64,000 bases of DNA from Bog-793 sp050013835. Lineage in GTDB: Bacteria > Actinomycetota > Acidimicrobiia > Acidimicrobiales > Bog-793. Below the pieces are notes generated by a model that was not told the DNA's origin, made no database searches, and saw only the letters and a program-made list of their open reading frames with translations. Of this stretch, positions 7,455 through 17,083 are shown piece by piece. A program made the translations under genes and the position numbers. The DNA lies in contig JBEKEM010000004.1 in assembly GCA_050013835.1 (NCBI GenBank), positions 105,636 to 169,635 on the forward strand. The letters run 5' to 3'. Position 1 is the first letter of the stretch; each line of letters opens with the position of its first letter.

Positions 7455-8266
7455 GCCGCGACGTCGAGCCGCTCGGCACGCAGTCGGGCGTCGACGTCGG
7501 CAGCCTCGAACGCCTCGGGCGTCACCACTGAACTGAGCGATCGCCGGAGCATCTTCCTCCTACCGGTGAATCCGGCTCGGACGAGCTCGTCGATCTCCTC
7601 GTAGCTCACGAGGCCGGGATCGACTGCGGGCCGGTCCCGTCGTTCGATGGCGACAAGGACCGAGTCGACTTTCGGGCGCGGATGGAACACCTCGGGCGGC
7701 ACCCCGCCGACGACTCGCGCCGTCGCGAAGTAGGCGACCCGGACGCTGACCGCGCCGTAGCTCCGGCTGCCCGGAACGGCGGCGAGGCGGGCACCGACCT
7801 CGGCCTGGACCATGACGAGCATTCGGCGGATGGCCGGCACGTTCTTCAGGATCTCGACGATGAGCGGGGTCGCCACGTTGTAGGGCAGGTTGGCGACGAG
7901 CACCCAGCCGGCGCCGGGCTCGTCCGGGGTCGCGAGGACCTCGTCCCAGTCGAGGCGCAGCGCGTCGGCCTCGACGACGCGAACCGTCCCGGGAACGAGG
8001 GAAGGCAGCTCCTCGACGAGGCGGTGGTCGATCTCGACGGCGGTGACCTGGGCCCCGGTCCGGGCGAGCGCGACGGTCAATGCGCCGAGCCCGGCACCGA
8101 CCTCGACGACCCGGTCCCCCGCGCCGACCGCGGCGAGACGCGCGACCCTCTCGACGGTGTTCGGGTCGACGACGAAGTTCTGCCCGAAGGCCTTGCGCGG
8201 CGTGATGCCGCGGGCCGCGAGCAGCGTGCGCAGCTCACCGCGCCCGAGCGGTCGTGGCCCGGTCAC
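7397..8266 (-). CDS. rsmA: 16S rRNA (adenine1518-N6/adenine1519-N6)-dimethyltransferase
   Basis: RsmA/KsgA dimethylates two adjacent adenines in the 3' hairpin of 16S rRNA during 30S maturation. The 289 residues include GITPRKAFGQNFVVD at the start, the SAM-binding motif VVEVGAGLGALTVALA near residue 53, and the adenine-binding catalytic motif VANLPYNVATPL near 125. The C-terminal portion contains FHPRPKVDSVLV and FTGRRKMLRRSL, as expected. It begins 5 bases after the end of tatD and overlaps ispE. Start GTG/ATG at 8266 (MTGPRPLGRGE) fits the length of homologues. Confidence 0.95.
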   Translation of the reverse strand: MTGPRPLGRGELRTLLAARGITPRKAFGQNFVVDPNTVERVARLAAVGAGDRVVEVGAGLGALTVALARTGAQVTAVEIDHRLVEELPSLVPGTVRVVEADALRLDWDEVLATPDEPGAGWVLVANLPYNVATPLIVEILKNVPAIRRMLVMVQAEVGARLAAVPGSRSYGAVSVRVAYFATARVVGGVPPEVFHPRPKVDSVLVAIERRDRPAVDPGLVSYEEIDELVRAGFTGRRKMLRRSLSSVVTPEAFEAADVDARLRAERLDVAAWGKLAACRRSIAGSPPPS

Positions 8267-8271
8267 CGCGA

Positions 8272-9098
<827 letters not shown>

Positions 9099-9102
<4 letters not shown>

Positions 9103-10661
9103 CGGCCGTCGCCGGCCGATGCCGCGGCCCCCTGCTCGCGGCGCGGGAAGAGCGGTGCCGCCTTCTCGACGGGGCGTCCCCCCGGGTAGCCACCCCAGCC
9201 GAGCGCGCCACCGGCGGCCGCGGCGAGGCCCGGCGCGGCGACGTCGCCGTCGAGCCCGAGCCGGCGCCAGATCGCCTGGGCGGTCTTCGGGATCGCCGGC
9301 GAGGAGAGGACCGCGACGATGCGGAGGACCTCGAGCGCGTCGCCGAGGATCCCGTCGACCTCTTCGCCCGCCGCGAGCTTCCAGGGTTCGCGCCGTTCGA
9401 GCTCGACGTTCGTCTCGTGGATGAGCCGCCACGTCGCCTCGAGCGCCTCGTGGGGGTTCGTGCGCGCCCAGGCCCCCCGCGCCACCTCGACTGTCTCGGC
9501 GGCGAGGGTCGCCAGACGGTTCCCATCGTCTGCCGGCCGCGGGGCGGGTCCGATCCCGCCGCATTTCGAGGCGACGACGGCGGCCACCCGTTGCAGCAGG
9601 TTGCCGAGGTTGTTGGCGAGGTCGGCGTTGTAGCGGGCGACGAGGCCCTCGTAGGTGATGTCCCCGTCGAGCCCGAGCACGACGTCCCGGAGCAGGTGGT
9701 AGCGGAGGGCATCGACGCCGACGTCGGCACCGAGCGCGACGGGATCGATCTGGTTCGCCCTCGACTTCGCCATCTTTTCGCCGCCGACGAGCAGCCAGCC
9801 GTGGGCGATGACCTGGAGCGGCGGGTCGATGCCCGCCGCCATGCACATCGCCGGCCACCACACGCAGTGGAACCGCACGATCTCCTTCGCCATCAGGTGG
9901 TGGACGGCAGGCCACCACGCGGCGAACCGCTCGTCGTCCTCGCCGTAGCCGATCGCGGTGGCGTAGTTGACGAGGGCGTCGAACCAGACGTAGATGACAT
10001 GGGCGTCGTCCCAGGGCACCGGGATGCCCCAGTCAAAGGCCGTCCTCGTGATCGAGATGTCCTCGAGGCCGCCCCGGATGATGCCAAGCGCCTCATTGCG
10101 GCGCGACTCGGGGATGACCGCCGCCGGCGCCGAGGCGTACCAGTCGGTGAGCCGCTCGGCGAACCGGGAGAGCTCGAAGAAGTAGTTCTCCTCCGTGAGC
10201 CACTCGACGGGCTTCTCGTGGACCGGGCAGCGTTCGCCCGGCCCGAGCTCCTCGGCCGAGTAGTACGCCTCGCAGGCGACGCAGTACCACCCGGCGTACG
10301 TGCCCTTGTGGATGAACCCGTTGTCGTAGATCGCCTGGACGAAACGCTGCACCGCCTTCGTGTGGCGGGGTTCGGTCGTGCGGATGTAGTCATCGTTCGA
10401 GATGTCGAGCTGCCGCCAGGCCTCCTCGAAATGGGCGCTCATCGCGTCGACCCAGTCCTGCGGATCCACACCCTGGGCCTCGGCGGCTCGGGCGACCTTC
10501 AGGCCGTGCTCGTCGACGCCGGTGAGGAAGAACACGTCGTCGCCGACGAGCCGGTGCCAACGCGCGAGCGCGTCGGCGACGATCGTCGTGTAGGCGGTCC
10601 CGAGGTGGGGACGGTCCGTGACGTAGTAGATGGGCGTCGTGACGAAGAACCGGTCGGGCAC
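9099..10661 (-). CDS. metG: Methionyl-tRNA synthetase
   Basis: Class I aminoacyl-tRNA synthetase of about 520 residues that charges tRNA-Met. The GTG at 10661 (VPDRFFVTTPIYYVT) is chosen because the frame upstream is a low-complexity Arg/Gly/Pro shadow of rsmI. The HIGH-like motif is HLGTAY at residues 19-24. The knuckle C127-x2-C130, C145-x2-H148 would bind zinc. The KMSKS motif is KMAKS at 296-300. The anticodon-binding helical domain follows (YNADLANNLGNLLQR). It lacks the C-terminal EMAP-like dimerisation domain found in the long forms. It overlaps tatD by 4 bases. Confidence 0.95.
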
Positions 10662-10723
10662 GCCGCCAGCGTACCGGTCGGGCGCGGGACGGCCCGAGAA
10701 CAGGGCATTCGGCCCGGGACCGC

Positions 10724-11608
10724 TCAAGGGTCCCTTCGTGCCGCCTCCGCCCCGCGCAGCTCGAGCGCCGCCGCGTAGGCGACGCGGTGGGCGACGCCGA
10801 GCAGCACCTCGACCGCGGCCGTCGCCTCGCGCAGGCCGACTCCTGCGGCCACCAGCCGGCTGATCGCCTCGCGGGCCTCGGCCCGGGCCGGTTGCCGACG
10901 GCCGGGCGCGGCGTCGACGACGATGACGTGCTCGCCGCGGGGCTCCGTCCCTTCCACCCGGGTGCACGCCTCATCGACGCGGCCGCGCCACACCTCCTCG
11001 TGGAGCTTGGTGAGCTCACGGCACACGACCACGCGGCGATCGGCCCCGCAGCGGTCGGCCAGGTCGGCGAGTGTCCCGGCGACCCGGTTGGGCGCCTCGA
11101 AGACGACCGTCGGGCACGGTGCGGCGGCGATCTCTCCGAGACGGGTGCGACGCTCGGCCCCCTTGCGCGGCAGGAACCCTTCGAAGCGGAAGCGGTTCGC
11201 CTCGAGGCCGCTGACGACGAGAGCAGCGAGCACCGCCGACGGCCCCGGAACAACCGTGACGTCGAATCCGGCGCCGACAGCGGCGGCGACGAGCCGCCCC
11301 CCGGGGTCGGAGATGACCGGCGTCCCCGCGTCCGAGACGAGCGCGACATCCGCCCCCGCGTCGAGCAGACCGAGGACGGTGCCGATCTGCTCGGCCTCGT
11401 TGTGGGCGTGGAAGGCGAGCAATCGTCTCGCGTGCACACCGGCGTGCTCGAGCAACCGCCCGGTGTGGCGCGTGTCCTCGCAGCAGACGGCGCCGGCCGT
11501 GGCGAGGGCCGCGGCGGCCCGGGGCGACAGGTCCGCCAGGTTGCCGATTGGCGTCGCGACGATGACCAGCGCGCCCGCTCGCGCCGGCCGGGTCGTCGAT
11601 CGCGTCAC
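10724..11608 (-). CDS. rsmI: 16S rRNA (cytidine1402-2'-O)-methyltransferase
   Basis: RsmI methylates the 2'-OH of C1402 in the 16S rRNA decoding centre. The 294 residues contain ALVIVATPIGNLADLSPRA at the start, CCEDTRHTGRLL near residue 45, LVSDAGTPVISDPG near 90 and the SAM-pocket region VVPGPSAVLAALVVSGL. FEGFLPRKGAER and the conserved VVFEAPNRV follow. The start GTG 11608 overlaps the stop of the DUF192 gene (GTGA), and the 13 codons upstream are an Arg-rich read-through. It is followed 62 bases later by metG. Confidence 0.94.
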   Translation of the reverse strand: MTRSTTRPARAGALVIVATPIGNLADLSPRAAAALATAGAVCCEDTRHTGRLLEHAGVHARRLLAFHAHNEAEQIGTVLGLLDAGADVALVSDAGTPVISDPGGRLVAAAVGAGFDVTVVPGPSAVLAALVVSGLEANRFRFEGFLPRKGAERRTRLGEIAAAPCPTVVFEAPNRVAGTLADLADRCGADRRVVVCRELTKLHEEVWRGRVDEACTRVEGTEPRGEHVIVVDAAPGRRQPARAEAREAISRLVAAGVGLREATAAVEVLLGVAHRVAYAAALELRGAEAARRDP

Positions 11609-12009
11609 TCCCTCACCTCGAGGGCGTCCCCGACGGCGAGATGCCACCGCTCGAACGCGCCCGCCTCGGCCTCAAGGACCGATCGGGCGCGCCGGCGCGG
11701 CAGCCCGACCCGGAAGGGACGCACCCTCGCCACGGCGATGACGACGCGAGAGCGGTCGAGGTAGGCGACGTCGATGGCGAACCGCATACCGAACGTGTGA
11801 ATCCCCCGGCACGGCTCGATGAGCAGGCCGCCACCGATCCCCCTTCGACCGATCAGGCCGATGCCGCGACGCGCCGGGGACCGGACGACCTCGACGCTCG
11901 CGAGCACGTCGCCCCCCCGCAGCAACCAGGCCAACTGGACCTCCCGCCGATCAACCTTCGACGTGAGGGTAGCCCCGGCCCCGGCCGCCCTCCCGTCGCC
12001 CGGCGCCAC
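11605..12009 (-). CDS. DUF192 family protein
   Basis: A 134-residue protein whose core matches the DUF192 family: RRGIGLIGRRG near residue 47, LLIEPCRGIHTFGMRFAIDV near 62, a central AVARVRPFR, and a C-terminal AFERWHLAVGDALEV. The family has a compact beta-fold and no established biochemical role. No signal peptide is visible, although many relatives are exported. It sits between ychF (3 bases upstream) and rsmI (GTGA overlap), so it is co-transcribed with translation genes. The first 20 residues are poorly conserved, so the true start could be downstream of 12009. Confidence 0.85.
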   Translation of the reverse strand: MAPGDGRAAGAGATLTSKVDRREVQLAWLLRGGDVLASVEVVRSPARRGIGLIGRRGIGGGLLIEPCRGIHTFGMRFAIDVAYLDRSRVVIAVARVRPFRVGLPRRRARSVLEAEAGAFERWHLAVGDALEVRE

Positions 12010-12012
12010 TGG

Positions 12013-13089
12013 TCAGACGTTGAAGCGGATCTCCAACGTGTCACCGTCCTGGACCACGTAGTCCTTCCCTTCGAGGCGGATCCGGCCGGCCGCCTTCGCC
12101 GCCGCCCACGAGCCGATCTCGAGGAGCTCGTCCCAGCGGATCACCTCGGCGCGGATGAACCCGCGCTGGAGGTCGGAGTGGATGACGCCGGCACATTCCG
12201 GTGCCTTGGCGCCCTTGCGGAAGGTCCAGGCGCGCGACTCCTTGTCCCCGGTCGTGAGGAATGTCCAGCGTCCGATCGTGTCGAACAGCGCCCGCGCGAC
12301 CCGCGGCAGCGCGCCCTCGCCGAGTCCCAGCCCGGCGAGGAGGTCGCTCCGCTCGGCCGGCTCGAGAGCGCGGGCCTCGGCCTCCAGCTCGACGCTCACG
12401 CCGAGCACCGTCGCGTGCTCGCCAAGCTCGGCGACGAGCGGGGCGAGCACGGCGTCCGTTTCACCCACCTCGTCCTCGCCGAGGTTGACGACGCAGAAGA
12501 AGGGTTTGTTGGTGAGCAGGAAGAGTGGACCGAGCGCGGCGCGGTCCTCGGCCGAGAGCACCGAGCGGTACAGGGGGACGCCCGCCGAGAGGACTGCCTG
12601 TGCGGCCACCATGGCGCGCGACGCCTCGGCGAGGGCGGAATTCGTCCGGGCCGCCTTCTGCTGCCTCGTGAGCTGACCCTCCAGCGAGGCGAGGTCGGCG
12701 AGCACGAGCTCGAGCTCGAGCACGCCGAGGGCGGCGAGCGGATCGTGCTCGCCGGGCACCGAGTCGTCGGCGAAGCTGCGCAGCACGAAGCAGAGCGCGT
12801 CGACCTCCCGGATCCCGGCGAGGAAGCGGTTCCCCAGGCCCTCGCCGTGCTCGGATCCGGCGACGAGTCCGGCAATGTCGACGACCTCGACCGTCGCCTC
12901 GACGACCTTGCGGCTGGCGCTCATCGCCGCCAGCGCCGCCAGCCGGTGGTCGGCGACTCTTGCGACGCCGACCGCGGTCTCCGTCGTCGTGAACGGGTGC
13001 GAGGCGACTAGCACGTTCGCGCCGGTGAGGGCATTGAAGAGCGACGATTTCCCGGAATTCGGCAGGCCGACGAGCCCGATGCGCTCCAC
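12013..13089 (-). CDS. ychF: Redox-regulated ribosome-binding ATPase YchF
   Basis: Obg-family P-loop ATPase of 358 residues. Motifs: GLPNSGKSSLFNALTG (Walker A) at the N terminus, SHPFTTTET (G2), DIAGLVAGSEHGEGLGN (G3 with HGEG), and NLGEDEV in the region where the Asn specificity motif of G4 departs from NKxD, typical of ATP-preferring YchF. The C-terminal TGS domain includes FRKGAKAPECAGVIHSD. The start is taken at GTG 13089 (VERIGLVGLPNSGKS); longer in-frame extensions run through the mini-gene and GDPD shadows. It is the first gene of the leftward operon and is divergent from the bL37-like mini-gene. Confidence 0.95.
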   Translation of the reverse strand: MERIGLVGLPNSGKSSLFNALTGANVLVASHPFTTTETAVGVARVADHRLAALAAMSASRKVVEATVEVVDIAGLVAGSEHGEGLGNRFLAGIREVDALCFVLRSFADDSVPGEHDPLAALGVLELELVLADLASLEGQLTRQQKAARTNSALAEASRAMVAAQAVLSAGVPLYRSVLSAEDRAALGPLFLLTNKPFFCVVNLGEDEVGETDAVLAPLVAELGEHATVLGVSVELEAEARALEPAERSDLLAGLGLGEGALPRVARALFDTIGRWTFLTTGDKESRAWTFRKGAKAPECAGVIHSDLQRGFIRAEVIRWDELLEIGSWAAAKAAGRIRLEGKDYVVQDGDTLEIRFNV

Positions 13090-13118
13090 GGCCGTCGAGG
13101 CTACTCGCGGACCTCGGC

Positions 13119-13124
13119 TACACT
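13119..13124 (+). promoter_or_regulatory. Candidate -10 element for the bL37-like gene
   Basis: TACACT matches the actinobacterial -10 consensus and lies only 9 bases before the ATG at 13134. The transcript would therefore start at or next to the start codon, giving a leaderless mRNA. No convincing -35 hexamer is visible at the expected distance, and there is no ribosome-binding site, which is consistent with leaderless initiation. Confidence 0.35.
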
Positions 13125-13133
13125 GCCGGGGCC

Positions 13134-13217
13134 ATGTCGAAGAAGACGAACAAGCGGAAGCTTCGCAAGCGGAGAAAAGCGAATCACGGCAAGAAGCCGA
13201 ACTGCGGTCACGGCTAG
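13134..13217 (+). CDS. Large ribosomal subunit protein bL37-like mini-protein
   Basis: A 27-residue, very basic peptide (MSKKTNKRKLRKRRKANHGK, then KPNCGHG). It resembles mycobacterial bL37, a ~24-residue protein of the 50S subunit that ends in KANHGKRPNA; the shared (K/R)ANHGK(K/R)PN tail is diagnostic. This copy carries an extra CGHG tail. It is placed divergently from ychF with only 44 bases between the start codons. It is far shorter than most annotation cut-offs. Confidence 0.85.
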   Translation: MSKKTNKRKLRKRRKANHGKKPNCGHG

Positions 13218-13265
13218 TCCCGCTCTGTTCCCTTCGTCTCACGCCAGGCGGATGCCTGCTCCGTC

Positions 13266-14123
13266 TTAGGGTCGCCAGGCGACGCCGAGGCGGGCGAGCA
13301 CGCCGACGAGCACGCTCGGGCGGTCGCTCATGATCCCGTCGACGCCGAGGTCGCAGAGCCGCTCCATCTCGCCCGGCTCGTCGACCGTCCAGACGTGCAC
13401 CGCGAGGCCGAGCGCGTGCGCCTTCTCGACGAAGCGCGCGGTGACGACCTTGACGCCCCGGAAACGCGCCGGCGCCTGGATGGCGGCGTGCCGCGCGAGG
13501 GACGGGTCCGGCGCCTTGTGGCGCGCGACCGCCAAGGTGAAGCGCACAAGGGCGTTCTGGCCGAGCGACGTCGGAATGTGCGGCGCGTGGGCGGAGAACC
13601 GCTCGATCGCCTCGTCGACGAACGACGCCACGATGACGTCGTCCCGCCTGTCGTGGGCGGCGAGCGTCCGGGCGAGCGCCTCCTCGTAGGGCGCGACAGC
13701 GGGCGCCGTCTGCTTGATATCGAGGTTCACGAGGATGCCGGCCGTCATCTCCAGCACCTCGTCGAGTGTCGCTACGCCGAACCGCCGGTCGGCGGGCGCC
13801 ATGCCACGGAAGGCGTACTGCTCGGCAGGGCGGTCGCGCACCGTGGCCTCGCCGGGGACGAACCAGTAGGCGTTGTCGAGGCGCCTGATCTCGGCGAGCG
13901 TGGTCGTCGCGATCGCCCCCGAGCCGTTCGTCGTCCGGTCGAGCGTCAGGTCGTGGCCGACGACGAGCTCGCCGTCCGCGGTGGCGTGGACGTCGAGCTC
14001 GATCCCCGTCACCCCCAACGCAAGGGCCCGCTCGATCGCCCAGAGCGTCGAGGACGGCGCCTCCTTCTCGCCAGCCTGGTGGGCGTAGGCGAGCACGCGC
14101 CGCTCGAGCCACGGGTTCGCCAC
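13266..14123 (-). CDS. Glycerophosphodiester phosphodiesterase family protein
   Basis: GDPD TIM-barrel hydrolase of 285 residues, expected to split glycerophosphodiesters into glycerol 3-phosphate and an alcohol. Family features: AYAHQAG followed by APSSTLWA at the N terminus (classical HRG...PENT becomes HQAG...PSST, a variation I believe is common in actinobacterial members), metal ligands in IELDVHATADGELVVGHD near residue 42, NLDIKQ near 134, and the closing VHVWTVDEPGEMERLCDLGV and DGIMSDRP. There is no signal peptide, so it is cytoplasmic. It is convergent with the bL37-like gene (48 bases apart). Confidence 0.9.
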   Translation of the reverse strand: MANPWLERRVLAYAHQAGEKEAPSSTLWAIERALALGVTGIELDVHATADGELVVGHDLTLDRTTNGSGAIATTTLAEIRRLDNAYWFVPGEATVRDRPAEQYAFRGMAPADRRFGVATLDEVLEMTAGILVNLDIKQTAPAVAPYEEALARTLAAHDRRDDVIVASFVDEAIERFSAHAPHIPTSLGQNALVRFTLAVARHKAPDPSLARHAAIQAPARFRGVKVVTARFVEKAHALGLAVHVWTVDEPGEMERLCDLGVDGIMSDRPSVLVGVLARLGVAWRP

Positions 14124-14531
14124 GCCTGAGTTCTAGCCGAAGCGCGATCTGGGGTCGCCGCGCCCGCGCCTGCACGCGCGCCTCGAGCGGGAGATACGGT
14201 CCCTTCGACGAGGAGGGATTCGCCACCGCCACGCTCCCGGACGGGTCGGGAGCGTGCGCACCGGTCGGGACGGTCCCCGATTGGGCCGTCCACCTCGACT
14301 CTGGCGTCGTCGGTTCGCTTTCCGAAACGCCGTGGGAGGAGTAGGGCTACCCAGCACTGAGAGCGCCGCGGTCTGCGTGGTCGCCTCGTCCCGGCCGACC
14401 TCGTCTCTCGTGCCACCCGCCCGTCCCCGCCGCCGTGATCGGTGGCGCCACAACTCGTCGCGGCCACCCAAGGAAATCCCGACTCGCGCGATTGGCGAGA
14501 CGGTAGCGTCGCGCGCCGTGGAAACGGCCCG
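14124..14531. other. 408-base intergenic region with a 10-bp hairpin at 14230-14256
   Basis: This region separates the divergent GDPD and purine nucleoside phosphorylase genes. No open frame here is credible. It contains a perfect 10-bp inverted repeat, arms 14230-14239 and 14247-14256 with a 7-base loop, lacking a T-run. Such a long leader in a compact genome could hold a regulatory RNA or operator for the nucleoside salvage genes, but I recognise no known riboswitch. Confidence 0.5.
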
Positions 14532-15353
14532 ATGACGCTCGACCCGTACGACCTCGCCGAATGGGCGGCGGAGGTGCTCACCCGCAGGCTCGGCCGCGAA
14601 CCGCACGCCGCCGCGGTGGTCCTCGGCTCAGGTTGGCAGGGCGCCGCCGATCAGCTCGGGACGACGAGGATCGAGATCCCGACCCGGGAACTCCCGGCGT
14701 TCTCCCAGCCGACGGTCGCAGGCCATGACGGGCTGATCCGTTCCGTCGACATCGACGGGCGACTCGCCCTCGTCCTGCTCGGCCGGGTCCACCTCTACGA
14801 GGGGCGCTCCGCCGCCGAGGTCGTCCACCCGGTGCGCGTCGCCGTGCTCGCCGGCTGCCCGGTCGTCGTCCTCACGAACGCGGCCGGCGGGATCGACCCG
14901 GCGATGAACCCGGGCCAGACGGTGCTCATCCGTGACCAGATCAACCTCACCGGCACCTCGCCGCTCGCCGGGCCACCGCCGCCCCGCCAGTACGCCCCGC
15001 GTTTCGTCGACTGCACGGGGCTGTACCCGGCGAGGCTGCGTGACCTCGCCCGCGAGATCGACCCCTCGCTCACCGAAGGCGTCTACGCCGGCCTCGCCGG
15101 TCCCCAGTACGAGACGCCCGCCGAAATCGCGATGCTCCATCGCGCCGGGGCGCAGCTCGTCGGGATGTCGACGACGCTCGAGGCGGTCGCGGCCAAGCAC
15201 CTCGGCGCGGGGGTGCTCGGCGTCTCGCTCGTCACGAATCACGCCGCCGGCGTCGCCCCCGCGCCGATCGACCACACCGAGGTGCTCAAGGCCGGTGCCG
15301 CCGCCGTCCCGGGTCTCGCTCGCCTGATCGCCGGGTTCGTCCGGCGGCTGTGA
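14532..15353 (+). CDS. punA: Purine nucleoside phosphorylase
   Basis: Trimeric (PNP/MTAP type) purine nucleoside phosphorylase of 273 residues, which splits inosine or guanosine with phosphate into base and ribose 1-phosphate. Motifs: VVLGSGW near residue 35, GRVHLYEGRSAAEVVHPVRV near 80, TNAAGGI near 115, GVYAGLAGPQYETPAEI with the base-binding Glu near 190, MSTTLEAVAAKHLG near 215 and SLVTNHAAG near 237. The ATG at 14532 removes a 30-codon low-complexity extension. Its stop overlaps the start of the mutase gene by 4 bases (GTGA), as in mycobacterial punA-pmmB. Confidence 0.93.
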   Translation: MTLDPYDLAEWAAEVLTRRLGREPHAAAVVLGSGWQGAADQLGTTRIEIPTRELPAFSQPTVAGHDGLIRSVDIDGRLALVLLGRVHLYEGRSAAEVVHPVRVAVLAGCPVVVLTNAAGGIDPAMNPGQTVLIRDQINLTGTSPLAGPPPPRQYAPRFVDCTGLYPARLRDLAREIDPSLTEGVYAGLAGPQYETPAEIAMLHRAGAQLVGMSTTLEAVAAKHLGAGVLGVSLVTNHAAGVAPAPIDHTEVLKAGAAAVPGLARLIAGFVRRL

Positions 15354-17071
15354 CCGCCCCGGCCGGCCGCGGGACGCCGCCGCCGATCCCTTCCGACTTC
15401 GCAGCAGTGGTCCAGGCCTGGATCGCCCGCGACCCTGATCGGGCGACGCGGGCCGAGCTCGAGACGCTGCTCGCGGCGGGGGAAGAAGCAGAACTGCACG
15501 CCCGCTTCGACCACCCTCTCGGGTTCGGCACCGCCGGTCTGCGCGGTGAACTTGGGTCGGGACCAGGTCGGATGAACCGTGCCGTCGTGCGGCAGACGAC
15601 GGCGGGGGTCGCTGCCTGGATCGCGCAACGGGGTGACGCGGCCCGCGAGGCGGGCCTCGTCGTGGGCTTCGACGCCCGCCACGGATCGGCCACATTCGCC
15701 GCCGACACCGCCGCCGTCGCCGCCGGGGCCGGCGTGCGGGTCCGTCTTCTCGGGCGGCCACTCCCCACCCCGATCACCGCCTTCGCGGTACGCCACCTCC
15801 GCGCGGCCGCCGGCGTCATGATCACCGCGAGCCACAACCCGTCGGCCGACAACGGCTACAAGGCGTACGCGGCCGACGGCGCACAGGTCATCCCGCCCGA
15901 CGACGGGCGAATCGCCGTCTTCGCCACCGCGCTCGGCCCACCGCCCGAGGCGGAACCCTCGCTTGCGGCACACGCTCGGGTCGAGCACCTCGATGACGCG
16001 CCGTTGCTTGACGCCTACACCGAGACGGCGACCCGTGTCCTGGACCCCGCTGGCGCCCGCGAACTGCGCGTCGTGTACACGCCGCTTCACGGCGTCGGGG
16101 GTGCCGTCCTGCCGGACCTCTTCATCGCCGCGGGCTTCGCTCCCCTCGTGCCCGTCGTCAGCCAGGCTGAACCCGATCCGGACTTCCCGACCGCCCCCTT
16201 CCCGAATCCCGAGGAGCCGGGCGCCCTCGATCTCGCCATCGCCACCGCGCGAAGCGTCGCGGCCGACGTCGTGCTAGCGAACGATCCGGACGCCGACCGC
16301 CTGGCAGTCGCCTTCGCGGACGGTGCGGGCGGGTTCCGGATGCTCACCGGGGACGAGCTCGGCGCCCTCCTCGCGGACTACCTGCTCACCCGGACCCGGG
16401 GCGCGGACCGCCTCGTCGCGACGACGATCGTCTCGTCGTCGCTCCTCTCCTCGCTTGCCGCCGAGGCGGGCGTCGACTACGCCGAGACGCTCCCCGGCTT
16501 CAAGTGGATCGCCCGCGCGGCTCTTTCCCGGCCCGGTCGTCGCCTCCTCTTCGGCTACGAAGAGGCCCTCGGCTACGCCGTCGGCGACGCCGTCGCCGAC
16601 AAGGACGGGCTGTCGGCCGCCCTCGTCGCCGCCGAGCTCGCCGCGGCCGAGAAGGCGGCCGGCCGCACCCTCGGCGACCGCCTCGACGACCTGGCCCGCC
16701 GCTTCGGTGTCCACCTGACTGCGCAGGTCTCGCTGCGGGGGCGTCACGAGACGGCGATCGCCGAGTTCGCGGCGGTGATGGAGCGCCTGCGCAGCCGCCC
16801 GCCGGCCGAGATCGCCGGTCTCGCCGTGACCGAGGTCGTCGACTACCTCGCAGGCGGAGGTGGGCTCCCGCCGGCGGACGTGCTCACCTGGCGGCTGGGG
16901 AAGGCGGCCCGGGTGGTCGTGCGCCCGAGCGGGACCGAACCGAAGCTCAAGGCGTACCTCGAGGCCGTGACCGAGCCGCCGGGCCGGTCCGGGCTCGCCG
17001 CGGCGCGCAACCGCGCGGGCGCACTGCTCACCGCGCTGCGCCGGGCCGTCAGCGAGCTGCTGGCGGGATGA
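15350..17071 (+). CDS. pmmB: Phospho-sugar mutase (PgcA/phosphopentomutase-like, mycobacterial PmmB type)
   Basis: Alpha-D-phosphohexomutase superfamily enzyme of 573 residues. The phosphoserine loop TASHNPSADNGYKAY is near residue 158, the Mg-binding loop NDPDADRLAVA near 305, the sugar-specificity loop GYEEALGYA near 403 and the phosphate-binding RPSGTEPKLKAY near 525. It overlaps punA by 4 bases and is co-translated, so it most plausibly interconverts ribose 1-phosphate and ribose 5-phosphate released by nucleoside phosphorolysis. Glucose or mannose phosphates are the alternative substrates, as the family is promiscuous. Confidence 0.9.
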   Translation: MTAPAGRGTPPPIPSDFAAVVQAWIARDPDRATRAELETLLAAGEEAELHARFDHPLGFGTAGLRGELGSGPGRMNRAVVRQTTAGVAAWIAQRGDAAREAGLVVGFDARHGSATFAADTAAVAAGAGVRVRLLGRPLPTPITAFAVRHLRAAAGVMITASHNPSADNGYKAYAADGAQVIPPDDGRIAVFATALGPPPEAEPSLAAHARVEHLDDAPLLDAYTETATRVLDPAGARELRVVYTPLHGVGGAVLPDLFIAAGFAPLVPVVSQAEPDPDFPTAPFPNPEEPGALDLAIATARSVAADVVLANDPDADRLAVAFADGAGGFRMLTGDELGALLADYLLTRTRGADRLVATTIVSSSLLSSLAAEAGVDYAETLPGFKWIARAALSRPGRRLLFGYEEALGYAVGDAVADKDGLSAALVAAELAAAEKAAGRTLGDRLDDLARRFGVHLTAQVSLRGRHETAIAEFAAVMERLRSRPPAEIAGLAVTEVVDYLAGGGGLPPADVLTWRLGKAARVVVRPSGTEPKLKAYLEAVTEPPGRSGLAAARNRAGALLTALRRAVSELLAG

Positions 17072-17083
17072 GGAGCGCCTCTT

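Noticed and set aside
12013..14232. 739-codon minus-strand frame
   Set aside because: Only 12013-13089 encodes YchF; the rest runs across the bL37-like mini-gene and the GDPD gene in a shadow frame.
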